Shown here one piece after another: positions 1 to 9,466 of a stretch of DNA of 64,000 nucleotides. The notes below the pieces were generated by a model, which was given only the letters and a program-made list of their open reading frames with translations, made no database searches and was not told the DNA's origin. Both the position numbers and the translations under genes were made by a program. Origin of the DNA: Bacillota bacterium. Lineage in GTDB: Bacteria; Bacillota; UBA4882; UBA8346. The stretch spans positions 32,196 to 96,195 of the forward strand of contig JAKOTQ010000001.1 of the NCBI GenBank assembly GCA_029776205.1, read 5' to 3'. Position 1 is the stretch's first letter; each line of letters opens with the position of its first letter.

Positions 1-433
1 CAACCTCGGTTTCTTCTGCTTCATCATCTTTCGTTGAAAACGCCGGTAAAACAACATCCATCACTTCACCCCAAGGAGTCATGACGACTTCGATAGCACT
101 ATCCGATGATAAATTATCCTCTTTCTTGGAAATCTTCTGATTTAAAAACTCAGTCTCCACCTCCACCATATCAATGATTGAACTGCATCGTATCGCAGAC
201 TCGCCGTCCATAGTCCAACGTTCGGTAGAGTCATAACGAAAGGCCATTCCCATCTCCATCGGCCTCATATTAAACTCTTTCGGCCAATGAAACACAAAAT
301 GAAACTTCATCTCCGTCCGATAACGGATCGGTTCCTGTTGCTCCCGGTACTCCAATGTATAATTTTCTTCAGCGGCTAGGGCTAGACCGGAAAAGAGTAC
401 GACAATTACTAAAAGCCATCTTAATTTTTTCAT
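1..433 (-). CDS. Secreted protein of unknown function, 3' end cut off by the window
   Basis: A frame opens with ATG at 433 and runs open to base 1, so only the first 144 codons are visible. A strong ribosome site (GGAGGGAG) precedes the ATG. The N-terminus starts MKKLRWLLVIVVLF and ends the hydrophobic stretch with LALAAEE, a typical Sec signal peptide cleaved near residue 21. The mature part is polar, rich in Met and acidic residues (about residues 50-140), and ends here in an acidic patch. I recognise no domain. It is divergent from the radical SAM gene at 556. Being at the edge, its length and any C-terminal domain are unknown. Confidence 0.75.
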   Translation of the reverse strand, partial: MKKLRWLLVIVVLFSGLALAAEENYTLEYREQQEPIRYRTEMKFHFVFHWPKEFNMRPMEMGMAFRYDSTERWTMDGESAIRCSSIIDMVEVETEFLNQKISKKEDNLSSDSAIEVVMTPWGEVMDVVLPAFSTKDDEAEETEV

Positions 434-555
434 GGGCTCCCTCCAACATGTAACATACTACCATTTATATTCCAAAACCAAAACATATTTACCTTATTTT
501 TCCACCGAACGAAAAATCTCTATCCTTACCGCTCATTTTTGATATAATCAGAGGC

Positions 556-1458
556 ATGAACAGCTTCTATCAATCATGTATCATTTGTCCGCACCAGTGC
601 GGGATCAATCGTAATCAAGGCCAATTGGGCCGATGTTTGGCACCGGCACGGCCCAAAATCGCCAAAACAATGCTGCACCTATGGGAAGAACCTTGCTTGA
701 GCGGAACCCGTGGCTCCGGCGCCGTTTTCTTCTCCCATTGCAATCTTCGCTGTATTTTCTGTCAAAATTACGCCATTAGCCAGGAAGAAAACGGGCGGGA
801 ATTGACGGAAATCGAATTATCGGATCTATTTTTATCTTTGGAACAACAAGGTGCCCATAATATCAATTTAGTTTCGCCTACCCCATATGTTCCGTCCATT
901 GTCCAAGCATTGAAGATAGCCAAAGAAAAAGGACTTAAAATTCCGGTGATCTATAACACTAACGCCTTCGACAGTCCGGAATCCATCGCTTTACTCGACG
1001 GCCTAGTCGATATTTACCTTCCGGACTTAAAATTCTATTCGCCGGAAGTTTCCCAATGTTTGGCCGGAACCCGGGAATATTTCTCACATGCGACGAAAGC
1101 TATTTTAACCATGTTAGAGCAAGTCGGCCCGACATATATCAACGAAGAGGGAATGATGACGCGGGGAGTTCTGATCCGGCATCTGATTCTCCCGGGTTAT
1201 CTGGAAGAAAGCCGGGTTATCTTACGTTGGATTCGCGATTTTTTACCGAGGGAGGTTTATCTCAGTTTAATGTCCCAATATTTCCCGACCCACCGGGCGG
1301 TACACCATCCTAAACTGAACAGGACATTAAACCCTGAAGAATACGAGGCAATCATCGATTATTTTCTGGATTTAGGTTTAGAAAACGGCTTCACCCAGGA
1401 TTTGGACTCCGCCGACCCGCAATATGTACCGGACTTTGACACGGAAGAAGAGAAATAG
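556..1458 (+). CDS. PflX-like radical SAM protein (pyruvate formate-lyase activating enzyme homologue)
   Basis: 300 residues. The radical SAM cluster motif CNLRCIFC lies at C62, C66 and C69. An N-terminal cysteine set (C8, C11, C15, C27) precedes it, as in the COG1313/PflX branch of pyruvate formate-lyase activating enzyme homologues. Family members bind a [4Fe-4S] cluster and cleave S-adenosylmethionine; their substrate is not established. No glycyl radical enzyme is in the window, so the target protein is not identified by context. The gene stands alone on the plus strand, divergent from a secreted protein and convergent with tlyA. It is followed directly by a repeat-like intergenic element. 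An extra N-terminal cluster is possible from the cysteine spacing, which is inference. Confidence 0.85.
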   Translation: MNSFYQSCIICPHQCGINRNQGQLGRCLAPARPKIAKTMLHLWEEPCLSGTRGSGAVFFSHCNLRCIFCQNYAISQEENGRELTEIELSDLFLSLEQQGAHNINLVSPTPYVPSIVQALKIAKEKGLKIPVIYNTNAFDSPESIALLDGLVDIYLPDLKFYSPEVSQCLAGTREYFSHATKAILTMLEQVGPTYINEEGMMTRGVLIRHLILPGYLEESRVILRWIRDFLPREVYLSLMSQYFPTHRAVHHPKLNRTLNPEEYEAIIDYFLDLGLENGFTQDLDSADPQYVPDFDTEEEK

Positions 1459-1566
1459 TACACAGTACACGGTTCACATCGCACAGTACAATCCTGAAAT
1501 ATCAGTAAACTGTGCACTAAGAACTGTGTACCATTCCCACTTATTAGCTGCCAACTGTCAACTGGT
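1459..1566. repeat. Intergenic degenerate inverted repeat, element A
   Basis: This fills the whole gap between two convergent genes. The left arm (about 1458-1489) repeats GTACAC/ACAGTAC words. The right arm (about 1509-1531, starting ACTGTGCACTAAGAAC) is an imperfect reverse complement of it. The wording resembles element E at 62335-62590. It could fold as a long imperfect hairpin and serve both genes as a terminator, but it has no clean U-tract. Confidence 0.5.
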
Positions 1567-2361
1567 TCACTCATTTTTAAGTTCCCGCCATGCGGCGTCC
1601 ACCACGGCTTCGATCTCCGGCCGTTCTGCCGGTTCCTGAATCCAATGGCCAAGAAACTCAATATTTCCTTCAGGCCCCAATATAGGAGAAAAAGTTAGAT
1701 GAGCCAAGTGCCATCCGTGGGCAGGAGCCAGCTCTGCCAACGTCCGAATCACTTCTGCATGAATTCGGCGGTCCCGGACCACCCCTTTTTTGCCTACATG
1801 TTCTTTACCCGCTTCGAACTGCGGTTTAATTAAGGTCATCAACTGGCCGTCAGCAGTGATCAACGCCTTAAACCGCTCAAATAACAGTTTGAGGGAGATA
1901 AATGAAAGGTCCGCCGTAATCAGTGACGGCCGTTCCGGCAGATTATCCACTTCAAAATACCGGATATTTTGCCGTTCAAACACCATCACCCGGGGATCCT
2001 GCCTTAATTTCCAAGCCAATTGGCCATATCCCACATCCACTGCATAGACCAGCCGGGCCCCGTTTTGCAGCAACACATCGGTAAAACCGCCGGTAGATGC
2101 ACCGGCATCCAGGCATACTTTCCCTGCCACTTCAATGGGGAAAGTTTCCAATGCTTTCACCAGTTTATGAGCCCCGCGGCTCACATATTGATATTCCGGC
2201 CGTTCCACCATAACATCCAAGGGTTCTGCCACCATTTGGCCGGGTTTTTCCACCCGTTTTCCGTTCACTTGAACCTGTCCGGCCATTATTGCCCGCTGAG
2301 CCTGTTCCCTGCTTTCAAAAAATCCTGCTTTCACTAAATAACTATCGATACGCTGTTTCAC
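1567..2361 (-). CDS. tlyA: TlyA-family rRNA 2'-O-methyltransferase (S4 plus RrmJ/FtsJ fold)
   Basis: 264 residues. An S4 RNA-binding domain fills residues 1-60 and is followed by a Rossmann methyltransferase domain with the SAM-binding motif DAGASTGGFTDVLL near residue 85. This is the layout of the TlyA/hemolysin A family, which 2'-O-methylates cytidines in 16S and 23S rRNA. The start is GTG, preceded by GAGGTGA. It overlaps the upstream membrane-protein gene by four bases (stop and start interlocked), so the two are translationally coupled. In many Firmicutes tlyA sits near spo0A/recN; here its partner is a bactofilin-like protein instead. Confidence 0.9.
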   Translation of the reverse strand: MKQRIDSYLVKAGFFESREQAQRAIMAGQVQVNGKRVEKPGQMVAEPLDVMVERPEYQYVSRGAHKLVKALETFPIEVAGKVCLDAGASTGGFTDVLLQNGARLVYAVDVGYGQLAWKLRQDPRVMVFERQNIRYFEVDNLPERPSLITADLSFISLKLLFERFKALITADGQLMTLIKPQFEAGKEHVGKKGVVRDRRIHAEVIRTLAELAPAHGWHLAHLTFSPILGPEGNIEFLGHWIQEPAERPEIEAVVDAAWRELKNE

Positions 2362-3527
2362 AGGTCACCTCGTCCTGCCAACCGGGAAGAACCGGATTCG
2401 ATTTCTGGCCGAATATTGGCTAACACCATGCCCACACCGATAATTTGCAGAATATGACCGACTAACGGAATAAATCCTAATAATGTAAGACCAAAGCCAC
2501 CGGTAATGATCAACAGCACAGGGTGTCGCCGGGTATTTAAAGAAGATTTGAGGAAGATAATCCGTCCAATCCACAGGTAAAGCAGGACATTGGAAAAGAG
2601 CAATAAGATGATATAGACTAATATCAGCAGAACCGCCAAAGGTATGCCCACTTGAGTCAGAAACAGGACCACAATAAGCAGTGGAATTCCGAAAGAGCCC
2701 AAGAGCCCCACTTTCAAGTACCGTTTGAAATTCATTACACTGGGTTCGGTGATCTTCCATGAAGTTCGGGGAAACAATTTATAAAAAACTAAACCTATTA
2801 AAATATTCCCCATAAACCACATCAACGAAAAAAGCAAAAATGCTTTTAAAAACCGGGCCAGCATCTCATTATTCTGATGCATCCGGTATTCCCCGCGAAT
2901 CGTGGCTTGACTGCTACGTGAGGTATCCGTAACACCAGTATAATCATCCACATCGCCTTCAACCACAGCCTTCTCCAGCCATTTTACCGGTACCCCTCGC
3001 ACATGAAAGGAACCATTGATAACTCCGCCCACCGTCGTCGCAGCATATCCCGTAACCCGGACCGGACCGTTGATGGTCCCGCGAAGGGCCAGCTGATGAT
3101 AATATCCCAACATCCCGCCATCCACACGGGCTGAAGAATTGATCTCCGCTTTCATGGCAGCCGACGCCAGTGTCTCGCCAACCGTCCCGTTCAATTCCAA
3201 CTGGCCGGCAGCCACTCGAAGATCGCCGGCAACAGAACCATTCACCGTTAACTTTTCCCAAACGACACCCAACAGGTTTCCCTTAACATTACCGGTGATA
3301 ATCACTTCACCGGCCAACACCAGAAGATCTCCTTCAATATCCCCTGCAACCTCCAAGGTCTCCCCTCGGAAATAATAATCGCCCTTAATGCTCTCTCCCT
3401 GACGGATAACGGTTGTTCCACGCGCTATCGTCCAGGGCTGAGCTGCCGCAGGAAACGCCAGGAGCATAAGTAAAAGGCCGCTCAATAATAAACACATTAT
3501 TTTTTTCATCATCTTCACCCAAACCAT
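2358..3527 (-). CDS. Bactofilin-like polymer-forming membrane protein
   Basis: 389 residues from the longest start; ATG at 3512 (MMKKIMCLLL) is equally plausible because no start has a strong ribosome site. An N-terminal signal/anchor (about residues 8-28, ending AFPAAAQP) is followed by about 160 residues of short beta repeats rich in G-D/N-V/L-x-G turns, typical of polymer-forming cytoskeletal (bactofilin, DUF583) beta-helices. The C-terminal 170 residues hold three or more hydrophobic membrane segments. Related exported proteins are common in Firmicutes and have no firm function. The 4-base overlap with tlyA suggests co-expression. Confidence 0.75.
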   Translation of the reverse strand: MVWVKMMKKIMCLLLSGLLLMLLAFPAAAQPWTIARGTTVIRQGESIKGDYYFRGETLEVAGDIEGDLLVLAGEVIITGNVKGNLLGVVWEKLTVNGSVAGDLRVAAGQLELNGTVGETLASAAMKAEINSSARVDGGMLGYYHQLALRGTINGPVRVTGYAATTVGGVINGSFHVRGVPVKWLEKAVVEGDVDDYTGVTDTSRSSQATIRGEYRMHQNNEMLARFLKAFLLFSLMWFMGNILIGLVFYKLFPRTSWKITEPSVMNFKRYLKVGLLGSFGIPLLIVVLFLTQVGIPLAVLLILVYIILLLFSNVLLYLWIGRIIFLKSSLNTRRHPVLLIITGGFGLTLLGFIPLVGHILQIIGVGMVLANIRPEIESGSSRLAGRGDL

Positions 3528-3568
3528 TTCTCACCATCACAGTAATTATTAACTGCAAAATTTTGCCC

Positions 3569-5845
3569 TTAAATATTCACCTGAATCAAATCCCGATCCA
3601 TTTTTTCCATACACTCTTTAAGTTTTGCGGCAAATGCAGGATCCTCGCCGATACAGGCCGCCTTCATCTGGCGCATGACATCGATGCCCCGCCGGAAAGC
3701 TTGGACAATATCCCCTTCTTGAATGGAACCGGCTTCTTTGATCAATTCATCAAAACTCACACCCTGGCTCCAGCGATACGCCAAATTGGCTAAACTGGGA
3801 TGGAACCGGGCATCCCGCTCATCGACACCGTACCGGTAAATCAAATTGCGAATAATCGTCCGTACCGGTTTAAGATCAAAAGGTAGCCGTTTTGGAGCAA
3901 ATTCGCCTTTGCGAGGCTCATAATCGATCCCGACGATCAATGCATTCAATTGATCGTAATCCAGTTCATGCAAGAAACCGCTGAAATACAACTCGGTAAC
4001 CAACAGTTCCTGCGTATAGATGAGAGCAGCAAATTCGCCCCTGGGCAGAAGCTTGCCATCCCTGATATAGTCCAAATCTTCCAAAATCTCATTCTTCATC
4101 CGCAAATCATCATTAAACCGTCCGGAAGTGATGATCTGGGCGGCCCGTTCCTGCAATGCCGTAACCCGGCTGTTCACCTCATCCCACTGCTTAATCTTGG
4201 CTGCACAAGCCTGTTGTTCTTCAGGAGAACACTCTTTCAAATCTACCTGGGCTAGTTGCCGTTTTAACTCGTCAATCTCCGCTGCAATCGCCGCCCGGGC
4301 CCGGCCTTTAATAAACCTGAGCCGACGCTGTTTTTTTCGAAGTTTCTGCCGGAGTTTACTATAGATAATCGGGCATTGATGATTATCCCGATCCTCGCAA
4401 AGGGTGCCGTGTAACTGATTGAGCTTCTCCACCTCTTTAGCGAGTTGCATCTCAAAATGTTTTTTGGCATTGCGTGCCTGATAAGTGGCAAAGTTTTGAT
4501 TTAAGATAACATCGATTTCCGATGCCTCATAATTACGGTTTAAGTTTAACACCGAGTTATAGGAGAGATTAAACTGACTCTTTAACTCCTCAATATCATC
4601 CTGACGAGTACTAGGAAATTCATCAGGATAGAAGTTATTGAGGTTTACCATGATATACACGAAACCTTTCGTATCGATCCCCCGGCGTCCTGCCCGCCCG
4701 GCCATTTGGAAATATTCCAAATTGGTCATGGGACGGAAAGTGACCCCATCAAATTTGGATGGGCCGTCAAAACAGACGCTTTTGACCGGATAATTGATCC
4801 CGACGGCAAAGGTTTCGGTGGCATACATTACCTTGATCAAACCCATCCCGAAGAGCGTCTCCACGATCTCTTTCAATCCAGGCAGCAATCCGGCATGATG
4901 ATAGCCGATACCTCGGACTAACAATTTCTTCGCCTGATAAACCGTTTTCAACTTTTCCAACCCAAATTCCTGAATTAACCGATCACAGACAACTTCCGCC
5001 TGCTCCGCTTCCTCAGGTGTCAAAAAATTCTTATAGTAACTTAATTCTTCCGCCTTCACCTCGCACATCCGGCGGCTGAAAACGAAATAAAGACAGGGAA
5101 GGCCTTTCTGTTTTGCCACATACTTCACTAAATCCAAATGAGTGGTTTCCCATTCTTTTTTATCCCGAAATGGCCAATCTTCCCTCGCTTCAAGCTGCTG
5201 TTTATATTTAATAACTTTTTTAAGATCCGTTGCTCCCAAATGCTTCTCGAACAAGTGATTTTCCAACGGAACTGCCCGGTCTTTCTTTACAATAACTTTC
5301 ACTGGATGCTGTTTGATCTCGCTGATCCACGCCGCCAACTCTTTCGCATTGGGGATGGTAGCCGACAATCCTAACAGTCGCATCTCTTTGGGCATAAAAA
5401 TGATGGACTCTTCCCACACCGTACCCCGTTCTTCATCGGAAAGATAATGGATTTCATCGAAGATAATGTGGGAAACTCCTTCCAATCGCTTCAGATCTTG
5501 GTGGAGAATATTGCGGAAGATTTCAGTCGTCATTAAACAGACTTCTGCTTCGGAATTGATCACCACATCCCCGGTGACGATCCCGACCCGTTCTTCACCA
5601 TACAACGCCTTAAATTCTTTATATTTTTGATTGGATAACGCCTTTATCGGCGCCGTATAAATGATCCGGTCCCCTTTTTTAATGGCTTCATCGATCAGGT
5701 AATCGGCGATTAATGTCTTTCCCACCCCAGTCGGAGCAGATACCAATACCGAATTGCCCTCTAAAAGCTCAGCCACTGCCTGGCGCTGAAAATCATCTAA
5801 ACGGTAATTCCGATAAAATTCAGGTATTTCATTCATCTGAGCCAT
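3569..5845 (-). CDS. Ski2/Mtr4-like DEAD/DEAH-box RNA helicase
   Basis: 758 residues using ATG at 5845 (MAQMNEIPEF), which follows GAGGGAG; an upstream in-frame TTG at 5857 overlaps that ribosome site and is unlikely. Walker A SAPTGVGKT is at residues 36-44, the DEIH box lies near residue 130, and motif VI (QMAGRAGRRG) near residue 385. A charged helical stretch (about 470-590) and a C-terminal DSHCT-like region follow, as in bacterial Ski2-like helicases. These proteins unwind RNA with ATP; cellular targets in bacteria are poorly known. It appears monocistronic or follows thrC, with a terminator at 5950-5987 between the two. Confidence 0.88.
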   Translation of the reverse strand: MAQMNEIPEFYRNYRLDDFQRQAVAELLEGNSVLVSAPTGVGKTLIADYLIDEAIKKGDRIIYTAPIKALSNQKYKEFKALYGEERVGIVTGDVVINSEAEVCLMTTEIFRNILHQDLKRLEGVSHIIFDEIHYLSDEERGTVWEESIIFMPKEMRLLGLSATIPNAKELAAWISEIKQHPVKVIVKKDRAVPLENHLFEKHLGATDLKKVIKYKQQLEAREDWPFRDKKEWETTHLDLVKYVAKQKGLPCLYFVFSRRMCEVKAEELSYYKNFLTPEEAEQAEVVCDRLIQEFGLEKLKTVYQAKKLLVRGIGYHHAGLLPGLKEIVETLFGMGLIKVMYATETFAVGINYPVKSVCFDGPSKFDGVTFRPMTNLEYFQMAGRAGRRGIDTKGFVYIMVNLNNFYPDEFPSTRQDDIEELKSQFNLSYNSVLNLNRNYEASEIDVILNQNFATYQARNAKKHFEMQLAKEVEKLNQLHGTLCEDRDNHQCPIIYSKLRQKLRKKQRRLRFIKGRARAAIAAEIDELKRQLAQVDLKECSPEEQQACAAKIKQWDEVNSRVTALQERAAQIITSGRFNDDLRMKNEILEDLDYIRDGKLLPRGEFAALIYTQELLVTELYFSGFLHELDYDQLNALIVGIDYEPRKGEFAPKRLPFDLKPVRTIIRNLIYRYGVDERDARFHPSLANLAYRWSQGVSFDELIKEAGSIQEGDIVQAFRRGIDVMRQMKAACIGEDPAFAAKLKECMEKMDRDLIQVNI

Positions 5846-5951
5846 ATTCTCCCTCAATTCTCCGCCATACCATTTATTTTAGTTAATCTTTTAATCTTCG
5901 CGGCTTTTTACTAAAAATCCTTCCCCAAAGTAACAGTATGTAGTCATGGTC

Positions 5952-5987
5952 TTAAAAAGAAACGCCGGTCATTCATCAACCGGCGTT
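5952..5987 (-). terminator. Terminator of thrC
   Basis: AACGCCGGT (5961-5969) pairs with ACCGGCGTT (5979-5987) over a 9-base loop. On the minus strand the stem is followed by TCTTTTT. It lies directly after the thrC stop codon. Confidence 0.8.
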
Positions 5988-5993
5988 CATTAT

Positions 5994-7502
5994 TTACTTA
6001 TCTATCTTTAACAACTGCTGAACAAGCTCACCTAAACGTTCCGGCTTGCACACCCTTTGGTGGCGGATGACCTTCCGGTTCAATCCTTCTAAAGCTTGCG
6101 GAATGGCTTCGCCGGAAATCCGCTGCAATTCATGGAGAAGTTCAAACTCATCCTTCCCAGCGACGGCTTCCTCTCCGGCAATCGCTTGGACCACGCTGGC
6201 ATTGAACTTAAAGGGGCTGGCCGTCGAAGCCAGCAGCATCGGCGTCCTATCGCCAGTTTCCTGGAGATACTGTTTATAGACGCTTTGTCCCACTGCGGTA
6301 TGAGTATCAATAACTTTGGAGGCAGACTGATACACATCCCCAATGGTATCCATCGTCTCCGCTTCGGTGGCAAATCCGCCGTAAAAGTCCGCATGAAGTT
6401 TGGCCAGGTAATCATCACCAATCCGGTACTCCCCGCTGGATTTCAATTGACTCATCCAGTCACAGACCTGATCGGCATTCTGTCCCGTAAGATAAAACAG
6501 CAGCCGCTCCAGATTGCTGGAGATGAGAATATCCATGGACGGCGAAATCGTCAGATGAAAATCCCGGTTCCGGTTATAATGGCCGGTTTTAATGAAATCC
6601 GTCAACACATTGTTGGAATTAGACGCACAAATCAATTTCCCCAAAGGCAACCCCATCTGTTTGGCAAAATAGGCAGCCAAAATATTGCCGAAATTGCCAG
6701 TCGGGACCACCACATTCAAAATATCGCCCATTCTCAGGCATTTCTCGCGGCAAAGAGCCATATATCCGTAAAAATAGTAGACAATCTGCGGGACCAACCG
6801 TCCCCAGTTAATGGAGTTGGCCGATGAGAAAGTCAGGCCATGCCGGGCCATTTTATCTAAAATTTCCCGATCCGTGAAAATTTGCTTCACTGCATTTTGG
6901 GCATCGTCAAAATTGCCCTGAACTGCGATAACTTCGGTATTTTGACCCTCCTGGGTAACCATTTGCAACCGTTGGACTTGACTGACGCCTTCTTCGGGGA
7001 AGAATACGATAATCCGGGTTCCCGGTACATCTTTAAATCCTTCCAACGCCGCCTTTCCCGTATCGCCGGAGGTAGCCACCAGGATCACGATCTCCCGGGC
7101 ATCTCCCGTTAACTCACTGGCTTTGGTCAGCAAATGGGGCAACAGTTGTAAAGCCACATCCTTAAAGGCGCAAGTTGGACCATGGTACAATTCCAATACA
7201 TACTGTCCGTCACCGATGGCTGTCACTGGCGTCACTTCCGGACTGCCAAACTTCTCCGGAAACGCATAGGCTGCACCGATCATCCGTTTAAGGTCATCCG
7301 CAGGATAATCCGTTAAATACAATCCTAAAATCCTGGCGGCCAGTTCCTGATAACTCAAATCCACCATGGCACTTAATTCCGTTTCAGTCAAACGGGGAAT
7401 TTGTTCCGGCGTATATAAACCGCCATCCGAAGCAATCCCTTGGCGGATAGCTTCCGCCGCACTCACTGCCGGTACACGCCCCCGGGTACTTACATATCGC
7501 AT
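5994..7502 (-). CDS. thrC: Threonine synthase (PLP-dependent, long form)
   Basis: 502 residues. It converts O-phosphohomoserine to threonine. The N-terminus MRYVSTRGRVPAVSA is typical of the ThrC class with an extended N-terminal domain. The PLP lysine is in GPTCAFKDVALQ (about residue 114), the phosphate-binding loop in ATSGDTGKAA, and VPTGNFGNILAAYFAK matches the central conserved block. The ATG follows AAGGAG. No hom or thrB is adjacent, so the gene is unlinked from the rest of the pathway. A possible promoter is at 7664-7691. Confidence 0.95.
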   Translation of the reverse strand: MRYVSTRGRVPAVSAAEAIRQGIASDGGLYTPEQIPRLTETELSAMVDLSYQELAARILGLYLTDYPADDLKRMIGAAYAFPEKFGSPEVTPVTAIGDGQYVLELYHGPTCAFKDVALQLLPHLLTKASELTGDAREIVILVATSGDTGKAALEGFKDVPGTRIIVFFPEEGVSQVQRLQMVTQEGQNTEVIAVQGNFDDAQNAVKQIFTDREILDKMARHGLTFSSANSINWGRLVPQIVYYFYGYMALCREKCLRMGDILNVVVPTGNFGNILAAYFAKQMGLPLGKLICASNSNNVLTDFIKTGHYNRNRDFHLTISPSMDILISSNLERLLFYLTGQNADQVCDWMSQLKSSGEYRIGDDYLAKLHADFYGGFATEAETMDTIGDVYQSASKVIDTHTAVGQSVYKQYLQETGDRTPMLLASTASPFKFNASVVQAIAGEEAVAGKDEFELLHELQRISGEAIPQALEGLNRKVIRHQRVCKPERLGELVQQLLKIDK

Positions 7503-7663
7503 ATCGATCGACTCCTTCTCTTAACCAAGGTCACTGAGATTGGATACACATGCAAATTTCAGTTTTAGATATCTACCTGCACTGTGCCTTCGAACCTTTC
7601 CGAAAGTAATCTTACCATACTTTCCATGCTTATCCTAGAGCATATTCTGATTTGTTTACCAAC

Positions 7664-7691
7664 TTTATACATGACCTTCACTTGATGTTAA
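7664..7691 (-). promoter_or_regulatory. Candidate promoter of thrC
   Basis: On the minus strand TTAACA (plus 7686-7691) and TATAAA (plus 7664-7669) are separated by 16 bases. Each matches five of six consensus positions. It would give a leader of about 160 bases; I found no T-box or riboswitch fold in that leader by eye. Confidence 0.4.
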
Positions 7692-7721
7692 ACAATTCAT
7701 GCTAACCTATTGAAAGTGTTT

Positions 7722-7737
7722 TGCGGAAATATCCGCA
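7722..7737. promoter_or_regulatory. Inverted repeat upstream of the 81-residue gene
   Basis: TGCGGA-AATA-TCCGCA is a perfect 6-base inverted repeat about 50 bases before the ATG at 7790 and near the divergent thrC promoter candidate. It could be an operator or a leader hairpin. The rest of the 7503-7789 gap holds nothing else that I recognise. Confidence 0.35.
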
Positions 7738-7789
7738 GCTAATACCAATTTTTTCATTTTACATCAACTGGGAAAACCGGAGGTAACAT

Positions 7790-8035
7790 ATGCTTGCAAA
7801 AAATCGCACCGAAGAATTAGTCTTTCATTTAATGCGTTCCAAGAAAAAATCCTTCCACTTTGGGGAAATCTCCTTAGGAGTCGTCAAACTGCTAGATGCC
7901 TTGAAAGACAAGGGATTCATCGTTCAGTTTACAGTGAAAGATGGCATTCCTGAGCCTCAAATTTTAAGTGAAGAAGACTGTGAAGCATTGGGAATCGAAT
8001 TTGAACACAGTATTTCAATCGAAAATTACAAATAA
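7790..8035 (+). CDS. Small protein of unknown function, 81 residues
   Basis: The ATG follows CCGGAGGTAAC, a strong ribosome site, and a rho-independent terminator follows the stop, so this is very likely a real gene. The protein has a basic N-terminal third (RSKKKSFHFG) and an acidic C-terminus (SEEDCEALGIEFEH). It has no signal peptide or membrane helix and one cysteine. No family is recognised. It lies alone between thrC and the DUF1015 gene. Confidence 0.75.
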   Translation: MLAKNRTEELVFHLMRSKKKSFHFGEISLGVVKLLDALKDKGFIVQFTVKDGIPEPQILSEEDCEALGIEFEHSISIENYK

Positions 8036-8060
8036 AGATCAAAGAAACGCATAAAAAGAC

Positions 8061-8087
8061 GCCGCTATCGAAAATAGCGGCTTTTTT
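8061..8087. terminator. Terminator between convergent genes
   Basis: GCCGCTAT (8061-8068) pairs perfectly with ATAGCGGC (8074-8081) over a 5-base loop, followed by six T on the plus strand. On the minus strand the stem is followed by GTCTTTTT, so it can also serve the DUF1015 gene ending at 8098. Confidence 0.9.
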
Positions 8088-8097
8088 ATCGTATCGT

Positions 8098-9453
8098 TCA
8101 AAATTCCAACCGGCGGCATTCCATATAATAACGTTTCTCTTCCGCTTCGCCCATGGAGAAGGTCTTCCTGGGCAATGCCCCGTTCAGAATCACCGTTTTA
8201 AACAGATCACCCTTATCCATTGGTGGCAGATAAAAGCCTATGTTGCCGGGTCTGGAACCCAGCTCCCCAACGACAGCGTCCCCGTGAATATAATCGACTT
8301 CGACCTCGGTATCATCTTTCAGAAAGTCATCGATAAACAGTTGAAGGGTCCCTACTTCCAACGTATGGGGCGGTTTCGTCACTTCAAAATAACCTTTCAC
8401 CGCTTCCGTCACAAACCCGATGCGGTGAACCTGAGAAGAACCCCGGCCCACAGACTCCAGAGGATTTTCCGGAGCATCCTGAAGATATTGGCAGGTTAAA
8501 CGGGCACCGATCCTTTCAAAGAAACGGGCCATCCGTTCCAAAACCCTTTCCGGCTCGACGCCAAATAACACTCGATGAATGGGTTCAAATTCCAAGGCCT
8601 GATCATGGAGATTGACCACTTCGACCAGAGCGAAACGGGCCGGATGGTCTGTCAACTTTTGAGGATCCGTGATTCCTTCTTTCACCCGTTCCCAGACAGC
8701 TTTCGCCGTAGCTAAGGAGTGGTTGCCGTCTCCCACGGCAAATAACAACGGCTTACAGCCGGATAATCCATATTTTTGGTTAAATGCCGTCCCGTCGGCC
8801 AACTTGTGAAACTTATCGATGATCGACCCGATCAATTCTCTGTCTTCCACCCGGTATCCGGTCACCCGGCCGCCCTGCAACATCAGTTCCACATCGTACA
8901 ACAAGGGCAGTTTTCCATTCCAACGATCGATTTCCCGAAAGATACTGTCATCCGGATCATCAATCAGCAGCATGACATGGGGCGACTCCAATGGTGCCCC
9001 TTCGCGGATCTTAACCCGGGGCGGAATTCGTTCCAACACCGTGCCTTCGGTGGCCCGGATGAGGGTCTCGGCTCCCGGCAAAAAGTCATAACACTCCAGA
9101 TCAACAGCCAACACCAATCCTCTCCGGAGCCGGCCATGGATATTACGGCGTTCTACATAAACCAAACCGGGTTCATACTCAGTCAAGACCCCTGTATCCA
9201 AATACTCCCTCATAGTCCGCTGAATTTGGCTTATCCGGGCCATATCGTCACCTTTCCCAAGATAAACCTCGGGAAAGATAATATGTAGCGTCGATGGGGC
9301 TTCCCCAACGAGGCGAGCAGCTCTCTCCCAATATTCGGGCTGTGAAGTAAACTGGTCACAGGCAATTACCGGCCATTTGGCCAAAACTTCAGGATTTTTT
9401 GGCAATAAAATCCGGGGAATGGCGATCCCCAGTTCAGGATAATAATGATTCAT
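8098..9453 (-). CDS. DUF1015 family protein
   Basis: 451 residues, start MNHYYPELGIAIPRILLP. Family traits visible are the N-terminal W-P-V-I-A-C-D-Q-F segment, a central region with FAVGDGNHSLATAKAVWE (about residue 237), and a C-terminal YLPPMDKGDLF segment. DUF1015 proteins are widespread in anaerobes and their activity is not established. It starts 13 bases after trpS ends and is probably co-transcribed with it. There is no signal peptide, so it is cytoplasmic. Confidence 0.85.
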   Translation of the reverse strand: MNHYYPELGIAIPRILLPKNPEVLAKWPVIACDQFTSQPEYWERAARLVGEAPSTLHIIFPEVYLGKGDDMARISQIQRTMREYLDTGVLTEYEPGLVYVERRNIHGRLRRGLVLAVDLECYDFLPGAETLIRATEGTVLERIPPRVKIREGAPLESPHVMLLIDDPDDSIFREIDRWNGKLPLLYDVELMLQGGRVTGYRVEDRELIGSIIDKFHKLADGTAFNQKYGLSGCKPLLFAVGDGNHSLATAKAVWERVKEGITDPQKLTDHPARFALVEVVNLHDQALEFEPIHRVLFGVEPERVLERMARFFERIGARLTCQYLQDAPENPLESVGRGSSQVHRIGFVTEAVKGYFEVTKPPHTLEVGTLQLFIDDFLKDDTEVEVDYIHGDAVVGELGSRPGNIGFYLPPMDKGDLFKTVILNGALPRKTFSMGEAEEKRYYMECRRLEF

Positions 9454-9466
9454 CGGTTCCTTTCAC

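Noticed and set aside
6096..6827. 243-codon plus-strand frame inside thrC
   Set aside because: Antisense shadow of a well supported threonine synthase; no start signal or domain.
7503..7789. Possible T-box or threonine riboswitch before thrC
   Set aside because: No T-box sequence, no antiterminator/terminator pair and no known riboswitch core could be recognised.
8776..9288. 170-codon plus-strand frame inside the DUF1015 gene
   Set aside because: Antisense shadow; low-complexity His/Pro/Gln translation.
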